The notes beneath the pieces were generated by a model that worked only from the letters and a program-made list of their open reading frames with translations, ran no database searches and was not told where the DNA came from. This document shows positions 42,958 through 51,868 of a stretch of DNA of 64,000 nt, piece after piece; the first letter of the stretch is position 1, and every line of letters begins with the position of its first letter. The DNA comes from RBG-13-51-18 sp050014095 (GTDB taxonomy: Bacteria; Chloroflexota; Dehalococcoidia; Dehalococcoidales; RBG-16-60-22), in the NCBI GenBank assembly GCA_050014095.1, contig JBEKDZ010000001.1, positions 372,001 to 436,000 of the forward strand, given 5' to 3'. Made by a program: the position numbers and the translations under genes.

Positions 42958-45900
42958 GTGTCAAATGAACATAACAAGCGGATTGTACGTTTATTAATAT
43001 CCTCAACAATCGTTACTATTATCCTCCTGTTGTATCTTACAGCCATTCCTCCAACACAGACATTCGCCGCCACTCCAGAGGCGTTAAAATGGACTAAAGT
43101 GAGCATCCCCGCCGAGGGGACGTCGGGAAGCTGGGTATTAGCCAGCGGCTCCGATATCCAGCACCTGACAATAGCTGCCGATGGCACCCTATATGCCTAC
43201 GTTAAAGGGCTTACCTATACTCTTTTTAAATCTACCGATGGCGGGTTGAGATGGAACAATATCGGCAATGTGCAAGATACCATAACGGGTATCGCAGTAT
43301 CCCCTCATAATGCCAAGATTATCTACTATGCCACAGCATCATCGGTATACCGGTCTGGCGACGGCGGCAAGAGCTTTGTCCTGATGCCAACCGTTCCGGC
43401 GGGTGTCGGGGCTAATATAACCTCAATTACCATGACCTGGATGAATAGCAATATCATCGCCGTGGGCACCGCCGACGCGGATGCCTCCAAGTTCGGTGGT
43501 GTTTATGTACTAGACGAGGGAGACATCTTCTCCGACTGGATTGATACCGATGTCGGCAACTACGATATCTATGCCCTGGGTTTTCCCCCTGATTACGCTG
43601 TAGACAGACAAATTGTCGCCGTAGCCACTAATGAGACAGAAACTTTTATCATCAATAAAATCGGTAATGCAGATTGGAATGCCTTTATCGGTCCAGCCAA
43701 ATTAAATAAAAACAACTCCGTTATCGCGACTAGCGTTGTTGCAAACAGAGCGGTAATCGCCTTTCCCGGCAACTACAACACCGATACATCTTCAAGGAGC
43801 AGCTTCTTCTTCGTTGGTATCACTACGGGCAATGGTGGAGGAGATGTTTATAAAATAGTTAATGCCGATGCACCTGATAACTCAAAAGCAACCGACCTTA
43901 ACTGTAGCGGCTCATATGAAGCAACGAATGCTGACATCACCGGACTAACGGTATATAGCGATGAACGAAATGTCCTCCTGCTGGCCGGCTCCGCAACAAA
44001 CTGCCACACCTATATCAGCAAGGACGGCGGCAGCTCCTGGATAAAAAGTAAAAAAGAGCCTACCGGTGGTTCAGATACCGAGGTTCTGATGGCGCCCGAT
44101 TTCGCAAATACCGGCATAATATATGCCGCTACCAGCGGCAATGGCAGCGCACTATCCATTAGCCGGGATATTGGTTCAAGCTGGAATCAAATAAGCCTAA
44201 TCGACACCTCTGTTAATAACATCGTGGATTTCGCGCCATCTCCGCAGACAAGTCAAAGTAATGCTATATTTATGATTACATCTGGCACAGGGCAAAGTCT
44301 CTGGCGTAGTATGAATGATGGTTCTACCTGGGAAAGGATTTTATGCAGCAATTCTCCCGGGGTGGACATCCTGGGTTTAGTCAGTCTTCCCCCGCAATAT
44401 AGTACCGATTGCCTGACGTTATTCGTCTACGGCGAAAGCAACGGCAAGCCGGCCATCTGGGAATCTAAAGACAATGGCCAGAGCTTCCGGTGCTGGTTCA
44501 CCCGCGATCCGGTCAGTAGTATGTCTTTTAACATCGATGTTTGGGCGGTAGCTAATGAAAACACCATATATACAGGCAGTTGTAATGGTTCCCAAGGCAT
44601 GATTTACCGTACGACCAATAGCGGTTATAGCTACTCGGTAGGAGCAACAGCAGGCGCTTACCAACTTAATTCACTAGCCCTATCTCCCGATTTCGAAAAT
44701 GACGGTACCATCTTGGTGGGGAATGAAATGGGAGGGGTATATTTATCCAGCAATAATGGCTCTTCATTTCAATCGTTACCGGCGGATGCTATTTCACTTC
44801 CCCTCGATGGCGAGATTTCCGTAGCATTCGACCCCGAATTCAAGTCCAATCATACGGTTTATACGGCCAGCAATGATGCCGATGGAGGCATTTACCGTTT
44901 CATCATCGACAGCAGCGATAGTTGGGAAGAAATCGATGATACATTGCCTACCGGGGCGGTAATTAACCAACTGGCTTTTTCCGTTAGTGGAGCTCTATAC
45001 GCCGCTAATGAGAATCCTGACGGTGGGATGGAGCGCTGCATCAACCCCAGATTTTCGCTTGGCCCGGTATTTGAAACGGTAACCCGCGGCTTAAGCAATG
45101 GCGCTACGCTAGCCGGTTTGTGGCAGCGCAACCGACAGTTATGGTCGACAGATTTGAATAGTGTTAATTTAATTACCTATTATGACCCCTTAACCCTACC
45201 GCCCACGCAGGTTTCACCAGAAAACGAGGTGTCTGGCATCGGCAGTCTGGTCAACCATACTGTTAGGAACATCACGATCGACTGGAAAACACTGGAGGGC
45301 GCCACAAGCTACGAATGGCAATGCAACTACAATACGGATTTCTCCACCATCCCCGACGGCTTAAACGGCACAACTTCCGCTAGTTCCGTCCGCCTGCCAG
45401 CTCTCGAACCAGCCACTACTTATTACTGGCGTGTACGAGCCTGCGCGCCCGTGCTTAGTCCCTGGTCACTGAAACGTTCGTTTACTACCAGTATGGATAC
45501 GGAGAGCGTCAATCTTCAACCGGAGACGCCTTCCCCTGGCGCTTCAGGTGTAGCTATTAAACCAGTTTTTCAGTGGACGGCCGTTCTCGGTGCGGAAGCT
45601 TATGAGTTGCTGGTAGCCACCGATGCCGATTTCAACCATCCGGTTATTGTCAAGATAAATGAGTATGCCCTCAAGACCAATGCCTGGAATTGCGATGTCA
45701 GCCTGGACTACAATACGGTTTATTACTGGAAAATCAGAGCAACCACCGCCACTACCTATAGCGCCTGGAGTTCCGTTGGCATTTTTACTACCGAGACCGC
45801 ATCGCCCGCGGAAAACGAGTCCCCAACCCCGACACCAACACCTGCCCCGTCTATTACCCAGAAATTGCTCGCCGCTTTATCTTCGCCGACAATTGTCCCG

Positions 45901-46068
45901 TCGCCATCACCACCCCTCCCGCCTTCTGCCCCCGCTTCATCTGCAGCCGTCAATCAGCTACCAGATATGCCCGCCTGGATAATTTACCTTATCGGAGGGC
46001 TGTTCGGGATAGTTTTTCTGGCGCTTATTATCGTCCTGGTAATTGTGCTAAAAATAAAACGCGTTTAA
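42958..46068 (+). CDS. Second large secreted surface protein, propeller and fibronectin-like, C-terminal anchor
   Basis: 1036 residues from a GTG that coincides with the predicted transcript start. Signal peptide about 1-37 (hydrophobic stretch ending TFAAT). Repeated propeller blocks such as KSTDGGLRW, RSGDGGKSF, SKDGGSSW, RSMNDGSTW and ESKDNGQSF lie between about 80 and 560. Two fibronectin-like units (about 765-850 and 860-945) each contain YYWR/K. A Pro/Thr/Ser linker, one helix (about 1005-1030) and the tail KIKRV end it. It is a paralogue of the protein at 37987 in layout and shares the IDTSVNNIVD-type segment. Many N-x-S/T sites. Probably anchored at the cell surface. Confidence 0.85.
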   Translation: MSNEHNKRIVRLLISSTIVTIILLLYLTAIPPTQTFAATPEALKWTKVSIPAEGTSGSWVLASGSDIQHLTIAADGTLYAYVKGLTYTLFKSTDGGLRWNNIGNVQDTITGIAVSPHNAKIIYYATASSVYRSGDGGKSFVLMPTVPAGVGANITSITMTWMNSNIIAVGTADADASKFGGVYVLDEGDIFSDWIDTDVGNYDIYALGFPPDYAVDRQIVAVATNETETFIINKIGNADWNAFIGPAKLNKNNSVIATSVVANRAVIAFPGNYNTDTSSRSSFFFVGITTGNGGGDVYKIVNADAPDNSKATDLNCSGSYEATNADITGLTVYSDERNVLLLAGSATNCHTYISKDGGSSWIKSKKEPTGGSDTEVLMAPDFANTGIIYAATSGNGSALSISRDIGSSWNQISLIDTSVNNIVDFAPSPQTSQSNAIFMITSGTGQSLWRSMNDGSTWERILCSNSPGVDILGLVSLPPQYSTDCLTLFVYGESNGKPAIWESKDNGQSFRCWFTRDPVSSMSFNIDVWAVANENTIYTGSCNGSQGMIYRTTNSGYSYSVGATAGAYQLNSLALSPDFENDGTILVGNEMGGVYLSSNNGSSFQSLPADAISLPLDGEISVAFDPEFKSNHTVYTASNDADGGIYRFIIDSSDSWEEIDDTLPTGAVINQLAFSVSGALYAANENPDGGMERCINPRFSLGPVFETVTRGLSNGATLAGLWQRNRQLWSTDLNSVNLITYYDPLTLPPTQVSPENEVSGIGSLVNHTVRNITIDWKTLEGATSYEWQCNYNTDFSTIPDGLNGTTSASSVRLPALEPATTYYWRVRACAPVLSPWSLKRSFTTSMDTESVNLQPETPSPGASGVAIKPVFQWTAVLGAEAYELLVATDADFNHPVIVKINEYALKTNAWNCDVSLDYNTVYYWKIRATTATTYSAWSSVGIFTTETASPAENESPTPTPTPAPSITQKLLAALSSPTIVPSPSPPLPPSAPASSAAVNQLPDMPAWIIYLIGGLFGIVFLALIIVLVIVLKIKRV

Positions 46069-46108
46069 CACAGCAGACGGTTTATAAGCCATCATTCTAT
46101 ATTCATAT

Positions 46109-46137
46109 TTGACTCGATGTCGATAAAGCATTACACT
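46109..46137 (+). promoter_or_regulatory. Promoter of tautomerase-FMN reductase genes
   Basis: TTGACT (46109-46114), 17 bases, TACACT (46132-46137), about 32 bases before the ATG at 46170, with AAGGAGGG between. Confidence 0.5.
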
Positions 46138-46169
46138 TTTTTTCAGAGACAGTTTCAAGGAGGGCTGAT

Positions 46170-46358
46170 ATGCCGCTGGTAACTATAAAAATCATGCAAG
46201 GCAGAACCAAGAAACAGAAGCAGGGCATGGCTAAAGACGTTACGGATGCCATTGCGAAAAACATCGGGTGCCCGCCTGACGCCGTAAACCTCGAAATCGT
46301 AGAGATGAAAGAGGATAACTTCGCCATGGGCGGCAAGCTGTGGTGCGATAGCCACTAA
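46170..46358 (+). CDS. 4-oxalocrotonate tautomerase family protein
   Basis: 62 residues, the normal size for this family. After removal of Met the N-terminal Pro would act as the catalytic base, and an Arg (residue 12, GRTKKQKQ) matches the usual substrate-binding region. AAGGAGGG precedes the ATG. It lies 17 bases before the FMN reductase gene. The family moves double bonds in keto acids during aromatic or unsaturated acid breakdown; the true substrate is unknown. Confidence 0.9.
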   Translation: MPLVTIKIMQGRTKKQKQGMAKDVTDAIAKNIGCPPDAVNLEIVEMKEDNFAMGGKLWCDSH

Positions 46359-46375
46359 AACTGACGGAGGGCGAT

Positions 46376-46939
46376 TTGAAAGTTCTAGGCATCATGGGCA
46401 GTCCGCGCATCAAGGGGAACACCGACCTGCTGCTGGATGAGGCGTTAAAAGGGGCGGCGAGCCAGGGTGCAGAGGTGGAAAAAATAGTCGTGACCAAGCT
46501 CAAAATCGAACCCTGCCGGGAAATATACCATTGTTTAATTGACGGCACCTGCCCACTTAAGGACGATATGCAGGGCATCTATCCTAAAATCCTCGCCGCC
46601 GATGCCATTATTATCGCCTCGCCCATCTTTTTCTATACGGTCAGCGCCCAGACTCTTACGCTGATGAGTCGGTGCCAGGCATTCTGGGCGCGTAGATACG
46701 TCCTGAAAAACCTGGATATTCCGGTAAAAAGGGGGGCATTCATCGGCGTTGGAGCGACCAAGGGACTCAAGCTGTTCGACGGCCCAAAACTGACGATTAA
46801 ATATTTCTTCCAGGCGATTAACGCCGAGCCTAAAGAAGAGCTGCTCATTAGAGGCGTGGATAAGAAAGGCGAGATTCTAGACCACCCGGAATATCTTACA
46901 GCGGCTTATGAGCTTGGCAAGAGATTGGTTTCCGCCTAG
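46376..46939 (+). CDS. NADPH-dependent FMN reductase / iron-sulfur flavoprotein family
   Basis: 187 residues from TTG with GGAGGG upstream. Flavodoxin-like fold: GIMGSPRIKGNTDLLL (about 4-19) binds FMN phosphate, and ASPIFFYTVSA (about 80-90) is the second flavin loop. A cysteine cluster CREIYHC...TC (about 45-60) is like that of iron-sulfur flavoproteins, though spaced differently from the classical four-Cys motif. It probably passes electrons in an anaerobic reduction. It shares a transcript with the tautomerase gene. Confidence 0.85.
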   Translation: MKVLGIMGSPRIKGNTDLLLDEALKGAASQGAEVEKIVVTKLKIEPCREIYHCLIDGTCPLKDDMQGIYPKILAADAIIIASPIFFYTVSAQTLTLMSRCQAFWARRYVLKNLDIPVKRGAFIGVGATKGLKLFDGPKLTIKYFFQAINAEPKEELLIRGVDKKGEILDHPEYLTAAYELGKRLVSA

Positions 46940-46941
46940 CC

Positions 46942-47454
46942 TTATTTTTTCCCAACGGGCACTATTAAAGATTTCCTTCTTTTTTTTAATTTTTGTGTTT
47001 CATTACGAATTATCAAATCTAGGGGTTGTTGCCATCTAAAATACCAATAACCAAAACCAATAATAGCTAAAAGAATGCCAATTGATATTACTACCCAACG
47101 AAATATCCATATTTGATTTAGTTCATCTTTATAAAAATTAAGTAAATTTAATTTATTATTAAGTTCAATATTCTTAAGAAGTTGCTGTCTAGCCCTGTCT
47201 TGTAATTCTTGTGCTTGTTCTACTGTTAGATTTTCCTTATTGTTCTGAGCCCACGATATATCTTCTGCAAGAAAATTTACTTCTTGGTTTAATGTGTTAT
47301 AATCACCTTGTGTTTGTATAGTCTGAATTGATAAATCACGTTCTATTAATATTGGGATAGTATCGCAAAGTATAATTAATATAAGACCAGCAATAGCTAA
47401 AAATTTATATATATTATCTGTTGGTAGTTTTATAAAATCAGGTATTGAGTCCAT
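46942..47454 (-). CDS. Membrane protein of unknown function, two helices around a coiled coil
   Basis: 170 residues, not recognised. One helix (about 15-35), a Gln/Asn/Leu-rich coiled-coil-like middle (about 40-105), a second helix (about 117-138) and a basic tail (KLKKRRKS). Base composition is clearly AT-rich against the flanking genes, so it may be a recent arrival. It is transcribed toward the FMN reductase gene, ending 2 bases from its stop. The 200-base AT-rich gap after it (47455-47655) holds no gene. Confidence 0.6.
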   Translation of the reverse strand: MDSIPDFIKLPTDNIYKFLAIAGLILIILCDTIPILIERDLSIQTIQTQGDYNTLNQEVNFLAEDISWAQNNKENLTVEQAQELQDRARQQLLKNIELNNKLNLLNFYKDELNQIWIFRWVVISIGILLAIIGFGYWYFRWQQPLDLIIRNETQKLKKRRKSLIVPVGKK

Positions 47455-47655
47455 ATAACGGCTAGCCCCTTTAGATGAACTTATGTTAATCCTTGAGTAG
47501 ATTGTATCACTATTTATGAATGAATAATAGTGGATTTAATGCGATATTATTTTTTATTATGTATAATAACTTTATTGTTTGACTTATCGGCGATATTTGG
47601 TGCTAAATAGAGAGAGCATTAGCTGGAATCTCAAACAACGTCCGGAGGAAACCTT

Positions 47656-48828
47656 ATGAAAATCACCAAGATAGAATGTATACCGGTTTCCATGCCCTTT
47701 ACCAAGCCCATCGTTATGTCCGGCGGACCTGCCAAATGCGCCGACGCCGTCGTTCTTAAAATACATACGGATGAGGGCATCACTGGCGTAGCGGAAACCG
47801 GTGATACCTCGCTCTGGTATATGGGCGAAAGCCAAGACTCGATTATGTCTAACATCGCAAACATCTTCGGACCACAGATACTGCTCGGGGAAGACCCCTT
47901 CAATATCGAGAAAATCGTGGCAAGAATGGATAAAGCTGCCCGCGCCAATAACCAGTCCAAGGCCGTCGTCGATTACGCCCTGCACGACCTTATGGGCAGG
48001 GCGCTGGGGGTGCCGCTCTATAAGCTCCTCGGTGGGCTATCCAATCCTAAGATTGCGCTGGCTTTCGTGATGTCCTCCGGCACAGCGGCGGAGGTTGGGG
48101 CGGAGGGTAAGAAGCTGGTGAAAGCTGGTTTTAAAGGACTGAAACTTAAGGTAGGCGCGCGTACGCCGGATGAAGACATCGAGTTGGTGGGGGCTTTAAG
48201 GCAAGCGGTGGGCAACAAAATAAAAATCATGATTGACGCCAATGGCGGATGGGTCTACCACCAGGCTCTTTACGTATTGCAGCGAGTAGCCAAATACGAC
48301 GTTTACGTGGCTGAACAGCCTGTCCCCTGGTGGGACATCGACGGACTGGCGAGGCTACGCCGCAAGGTGGATGTGCCTATCTTCCCCGATGAATCCGCCA
48401 AAGAGCTTAACGACCTGATAAAGATAATCGAGAAAGATGCGGCGGATGGACTCTTCCTCAAAGTGCCCAAAGCCGGCGGCATATTGAAAGCGCAAAAATG
48501 GGTAGCCATCGCGCAGGCGGCGAATTTGCCAGTAATGTGCGGCTGCATGATAGATTCCGGCCTTGGCGCGGCTTGCACGGCGCAATTCCTGGCGGCAACC
48601 GAGTGGATAGGGAAAATAGAACAGGAAGCCATCGGACCACTGAACCTCTATAACATACCGGATACGGTCAGCACACCGCTGAAGAACGACCTCGCGGTGA
48701 AAGTGCCCCGGTACGAGAACGGTTTCCTCTACCCGCCCGAAGGACCCGGCATCGGCGTGGAGCTTAACGAAGCCGCCGTGAAAAAGCTCGCCACGCCGGG
48801 CAAGAAACCCATAACGATAGGCAAATAA
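47656..48828 (+). CDS. Enolase-superfamily enzyme (mandelate racemase/muconate lactonising type)
   Basis: 390 residues. Catalytic features: LKLKVG (K-x-K base region, about 158-163), metal ligands in DANGGW (about 195), EQPVP (about 221) and DESAK (about 246), and the opposite Lys in LKVPKAGG (about 268). This pattern fits the muconate lactonising/dipeptide epimerase subgroup. GGAGG precedes the ATG. It abuts an MmgE/PrpD gene, so it may dehydrate or isomerise an organic acid in the same path. Substrate unknown. Confidence 0.92.
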   Translation: MKITKIECIPVSMPFTKPIVMSGGPAKCADAVVLKIHTDEGITGVAETGDTSLWYMGESQDSIMSNIANIFGPQILLGEDPFNIEKIVARMDKAARANNQSKAVVDYALHDLMGRALGVPLYKLLGGLSNPKIALAFVMSSGTAAEVGAEGKKLVKAGFKGLKLKVGARTPDEDIELVGALRQAVGNKIKIMIDANGGWVYHQALYVLQRVAKYDVYVAEQPVPWWDIDGLARLRRKVDVPIFPDESAKELNDLIKIIEKDAADGLFLKVPKAGGILKAQKWVAIAQAANLPVMCGCMIDSGLGAACTAQFLAATEWIGKIEQEAIGPLNLYNIPDTVSTPLKNDLAVKVPRYENGFLYPPEGPGIGVELNEAAVKKLATPGKKPITIGK

Positions 48829-48847
48829 CGCTCCCTGGAGGCTGCGT

Positions 48848-50239
48848 ATGAATCAGGCGATAAATCCTACAGCCATCGAACGAATAGTAGCCAACGCGCT
48901 GGAGACGCGCTTTGAAAATATCGATGAAGACACGCTGGAGACTACCAAATATCGCATTATCGATACGCTGGGCTGCCTGATCGGCGGCGCCACTGATACG
49001 GGCAACCTGGAACTGCTAAAACTCCTGAAAGAACAGGGCGGTCGGAAGGAAGCCACGATTCTCATTCACGGGGGCAAAGCGCCGGTAGCCAACGCGGCTT
49101 TCATAAACTGCATTATGGCGCGCTCCTTCGATTTTGAGCCGGTGAGCCCGCTGGTGGACGGCTTTAGCTGTCCGGGGCATATCAGCGGCACTACTATACC
49201 AACCGCCCTGACGTTAGCCGAAACGGTCAACGCCAGCGGCAAAGAGCTGATAACCGCCCTGCTCGTCGGCGACGATATTGCCGCACGTATACTGGCGGGT
49301 TCGGGCTTCGGGTTTTCTCTGGGATGGGACGGTGTGGGCACAGTCAATACCTTCGGCGTGACAGCCATTGCCGGTCGTCTCCTCGGACTGGATAAAATTA
49401 AATTAAGAAACGCTTTCGGCATCGCCTTAAACCAGCTTGGTACTACCTTCCAATCGTTCTGGGACGGCACCACTGCCTTTAAACTGCCGCAGGGATTAGC
49501 CGCGAGGGGCGGGATAACGTCAGCGCAGCTAGCTAAAGCGGGCTGGACGGGACCGGAGGACGCGCTTTTCAGCAAATTCGGCTACTATAAGATGTTCACC
49601 GAGGGCTGCCAAAGGCCGGAGGCATTGACCAAAGACCTCGGCAAGAAATATTATTACGACGGCACGATAAAGCCCTACCCCTGCTGCCGCATCCTCCACG
49701 CTGCCATCGATTGCGTGTTGACGCTAATAAAAAAATACAACTTTATAGCTGATGATATAGAGTCAGTCAATCTCGAGGTAGCGCCGGGCGGCGTCGACCA
49801 TGTCGTTGGGCGACCCTTTAAAATCGGCCCCTTCCCGCACGGCAATGCCGCTTTCAACTACGAATATGTGGTGGCGACAGCTTTTTTGTTCGGCAGCGTC
49901 AAACCGGAGCACATGACCGAGTCCGCGATACGTAATCCACAGGTAGCCGAGTTTATCAAGAAAATAAAGCTTACAGCCGCCAAAGACGTAGAGTTTGAAA
50001 AAGCGAGGATGACGGTGACCTTGAAAGACGGACGAAAACCAACCGAGACCGTGACCAAAGTTAAGGGCGACTCGGTAAATAATCCCATGACCCACGATGA
50101 TATTCTAGCCAAGTTCTGGGTAAACGTAGAATTTTCAAAAAAAATAAGTAAAAAGAAAGCCGCACAACTTTTAGATACATTACTGAATCTGGAAAAAGTG
50201 GACAGTGTTAAGAAGCTGATACCGCTGCTGGTTGCGTAA
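48848..50239 (+). CDS. MmgE/PrpD family protein
   Basis: 463 residues, family length. The N-terminal all-alpha domain includes DTLGCLIGG (about 40), a motif ARSFDFEPVSPLVDGFSCPGH (key part ARSFDFEP, about 90), and the C-terminal part starts near EALTKDLGKKYYYDGTIKPYPCC (key part KPYPCC, about 280). Members include 2-methylcitrate dehydratase and cis-aconitate decarboxylase. GGAGG precedes the ATG; it lies 19 bases after the enolase-superfamily gene, so they share a transcript. The reaction is not determined. Confidence 0.92.
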   Translation: MNQAINPTAIERIVANALETRFENIDEDTLETTKYRIIDTLGCLIGGATDTGNLELLKLLKEQGGRKEATILIHGGKAPVANAAFINCIMARSFDFEPVSPLVDGFSCPGHISGTTIPTALTLAETVNASGKELITALLVGDDIAARILAGSGFGFSLGWDGVGTVNTFGVTAIAGRLLGLDKIKLRNAFGIALNQLGTTFQSFWDGTTAFKLPQGLAARGGITSAQLAKAGWTGPEDALFSKFGYYKMFTEGCQRPEALTKDLGKKYYYDGTIKPYPCCRILHAAIDCVLTLIKKYNFIADDIESVNLEVAPGGVDHVVGRPFKIGPFPHGNAAFNYEYVVATAFLFGSVKPEHMTESAIRNPQVAEFIKKIKLTAAKDVEFEKARMTVTLKDGRKPTETVTKVKGDSVNNPMTHDDILAKFWVNVEFSKKISKKKAAQLLDTLLNLEKVDSVKKLIPLLVA

Positions 50240-50258
50240 AAAACTATTACGAATTAGA

Positions 50259-50360
50259 GTCATTGCGAGGGCGAAGCCCGTGGCAATCTCTGTGATAGAT
50301 TTATTCCAATAATAGGGATTGCCACGCCTCCCGACTGTGGTCGGGATGGCTCGCAATGAC
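50259..50360. repeat. GTCATTGCGAG palindromic repeat, copy 1
   Basis: Ends GTCATTGCGAG and CTCGCAATGAC are perfect inverted copies; inner arms GGCAATCTC and GGATTGCC add a second stem. 102 bases between the MmgE/PrpD gene and the epimerase gene, in a convergent gap. Confidence 0.85.
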
Positions 50361-50369
50361 ATTTTTCCC

Positions 50370-50768
50370 TTATTTTCTCTCCACCAGCTCAATCAAAACG
50401 TTCTCCGCGGCGGAGGGGTGGACGAAGGCTATTTTAGCGTCGGGGAGCACCATCGGCTCTTCGTTCTGGAGCTTTTTACCCTGCGCTTTTAGCGTCTTCA
50501 TCTCTTTGACGATATCGTCGGTGGCGAAGGATACGTGGTGGAGTCCCCCACCCTTTTCCTCGAGAAACTTGGAGAAGCTATTGCCCCTTTTTAAAGGCGC
50601 GAATAGTTCCAGGTGGATATCACCTAAAGCCATCATGACCGAGGTGAATTCCCCGCCTGGACCGTCTCTCTTCTCTAGCACTTTAAAACCGAACATATCG
50701 GCGTAAGATTTGGCGGCTTTATCGACATCCTTAACAACTACCGCTATATGGTCGATTTTCTGTAGCAT
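50370..50768 (-). CDS. VOC-family protein, methylmalonyl-CoA epimerase-like
   Basis: 132 residues from the ATG at 50768 behind AGGAGGAG; the frame opens at 50825 but without a ribosome site. Pattern of the epimerase: IDHIAVVVKD with the first metal His, HLELFAP, GLHHVSFATDD and LIELVER with the last Glu. The family moves the 2-position hydrogen of methylmalonyl-CoA or ethylmalonyl-CoA. It is the last gene of the acyl-CoA cluster on this strand. A glyoxalase-like role is possible. Confidence 0.85.
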   Translation of the reverse strand: MLQKIDHIAVVVKDVDKAAKSYADMFGFKVLEKRDGPGGEFTSVMMALGDIHLELFAPLKRGNSFSKFLEEKGGGLHHVSFATDDIVKEMKTLKAQGKKLQNEEPMVLPDAKIAFVHPSAAENVLIELVERK

Positions 50769-50791
50769 TTTAGCTCCTCCTCGTTTCTTCT

Positions 50792-50901
50792 CCTCTCCCT
50801 CGATGGGTTCATCCTGAAGGTTCACCCTGAAGGGAGAGGCCAGGGTGAGGGTGATACTCCAGCTTACCCCTCACCTTAATCCTCTCCCACAAGGGGAGAG
50901 G
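50792..50901. repeat. CCTCTCCC-rich intergenic palindrome
   Basis: Two stems: CCTCTCCCT near 50792 with AGGGAGAGG near 50831, and CCTCTCCC (50881-50888) with GGGGAGAGG (50893-50901). It fills the gap between the SDR and epimerase genes. Confidence 0.55.
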
Positions 50902-50908
50902 AAACTTC

Positions 50909-51847
50909 TTAGAACGGAAAAATAGCGGGTAAATCGTGGACTTTATTCTTGGTCAATGTCGACGGCATAGCTTCGACGAGCTCTTCTACTGTCCAGCGGC
51001 CGTCCTTCCAGAGCACCTGCTCTAAAGGCGGCGGGTCGACGAAGATGCCAATATGGCCGTGCCATACCTCGAAGACACAGCCATTAACATTATCGGCTTT
51101 TTCCGAGGCTAGATAGACAACCAAGCCAGCGATATCTTCCGGCTGGTTAAGTTCCAGCATTTGCTTCAAGCGCCGTTCGGCAAGCTCGGCGCCCCACATC
51201 TTTATCCAGGCTTCCTTGAGTCCCTTTTCCTTCACCATCTCAATAAAGCCCCGCGTGCCGGCTACCGGGCGGATAACGTTACAGGTGACACCATAACGCT
51301 GCATGTCCCTCGCAACAGTGCGCGTGAGTCCAACGATACCCTCTTTAGCGGCGCTGTAGTTGGCTTGCCCCATGTTGCCCAGTCCGGCGTGAGAAGAGGT
51401 GTTGATGATGCGACCGTAGTTTTGCTGTCGCATCACCCGGCAGGCGGCTCGGGTGCAATAGAAAGTGCCACTTAAATTGACCTGAATGACCGATTCCCAC
51501 TCCTCATCGGTGGTGTTGTATATCATGCGGTCGCGATTAAATCCGGCATTATTGACGAGTATATCGAGTCGCCCGAAGCTGTCGAGGGCGGTCTTGATGA
51601 TGCTTTCCGCCCCCTCCACGACCGCCACACTGGCATAGCTAGGAACTGCCTGTCCGCCACCTTTTTTTATATCGGCAACCACCTCATCGGCGGGACTATG
51701 GGAAACGCCAGAGCCATCGGTAGCCGCACCCAGGTCATTGACTACTACTTTAGCGCCCTGGGCAGCCATTGCTATAGCCTCGGCGCGACCCAACCCTTTG
51801 CCCGCCCCCGTCACCACCGCCACTTTTCCCTTTAGTAAATCACCCAT
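50909..51847 (-). CDS. Short-chain dehydrogenase/reductase (3-hydroxyacyl-CoA dehydrogenase-like)
   Basis: 312 residues. NAD(P) motif TGAGKGLG (about 14-21), NNAG (about 99), catalytic Ser in NTSSHAG (about 155) and Tyr-Lys in NYSAAKE (about 168-174). The C-terminal extension (about 250-312) and the VVNDLG segment resemble the dehydrogenase part of peroxisomal multifunctional enzyme type 2. It should oxidise a hydroxyacyl-CoA with NAD+ within the cluster. AAGGAGG precedes the ATG and lies just outside the GIY-YIG element. Confidence 0.9.
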   Translation of the reverse strand: MGDLLKGKVAVVTGAGKGLGRAEAIAMAAQGAKVVVNDLGAATDGSGVSHSPADEVVADIKKGGGQAVPSYASVAVVEGAESIIKTALDSFGRLDILVNNAGFNRDRMIYNTTDEEWESVIQVNLSGTFYCTRAACRVMRQQNYGRIINTSSHAGLGNMGQANYSAAKEGIVGLTRTVARDMQRYGVTCNVIRPVAGTRGFIEMVKEKGLKEAWIKMWGAELAERRLKQMLELNQPEDIAGLVVYLASEKADNVNGCVFEVWHGHIGIFVDPPPLEQVLWKDGRWTVEELVEAMPSTLTKNKVHDLPAIFPF

Positions 51848-51868
51848 AACTGCCTCCTTATCTTAACT

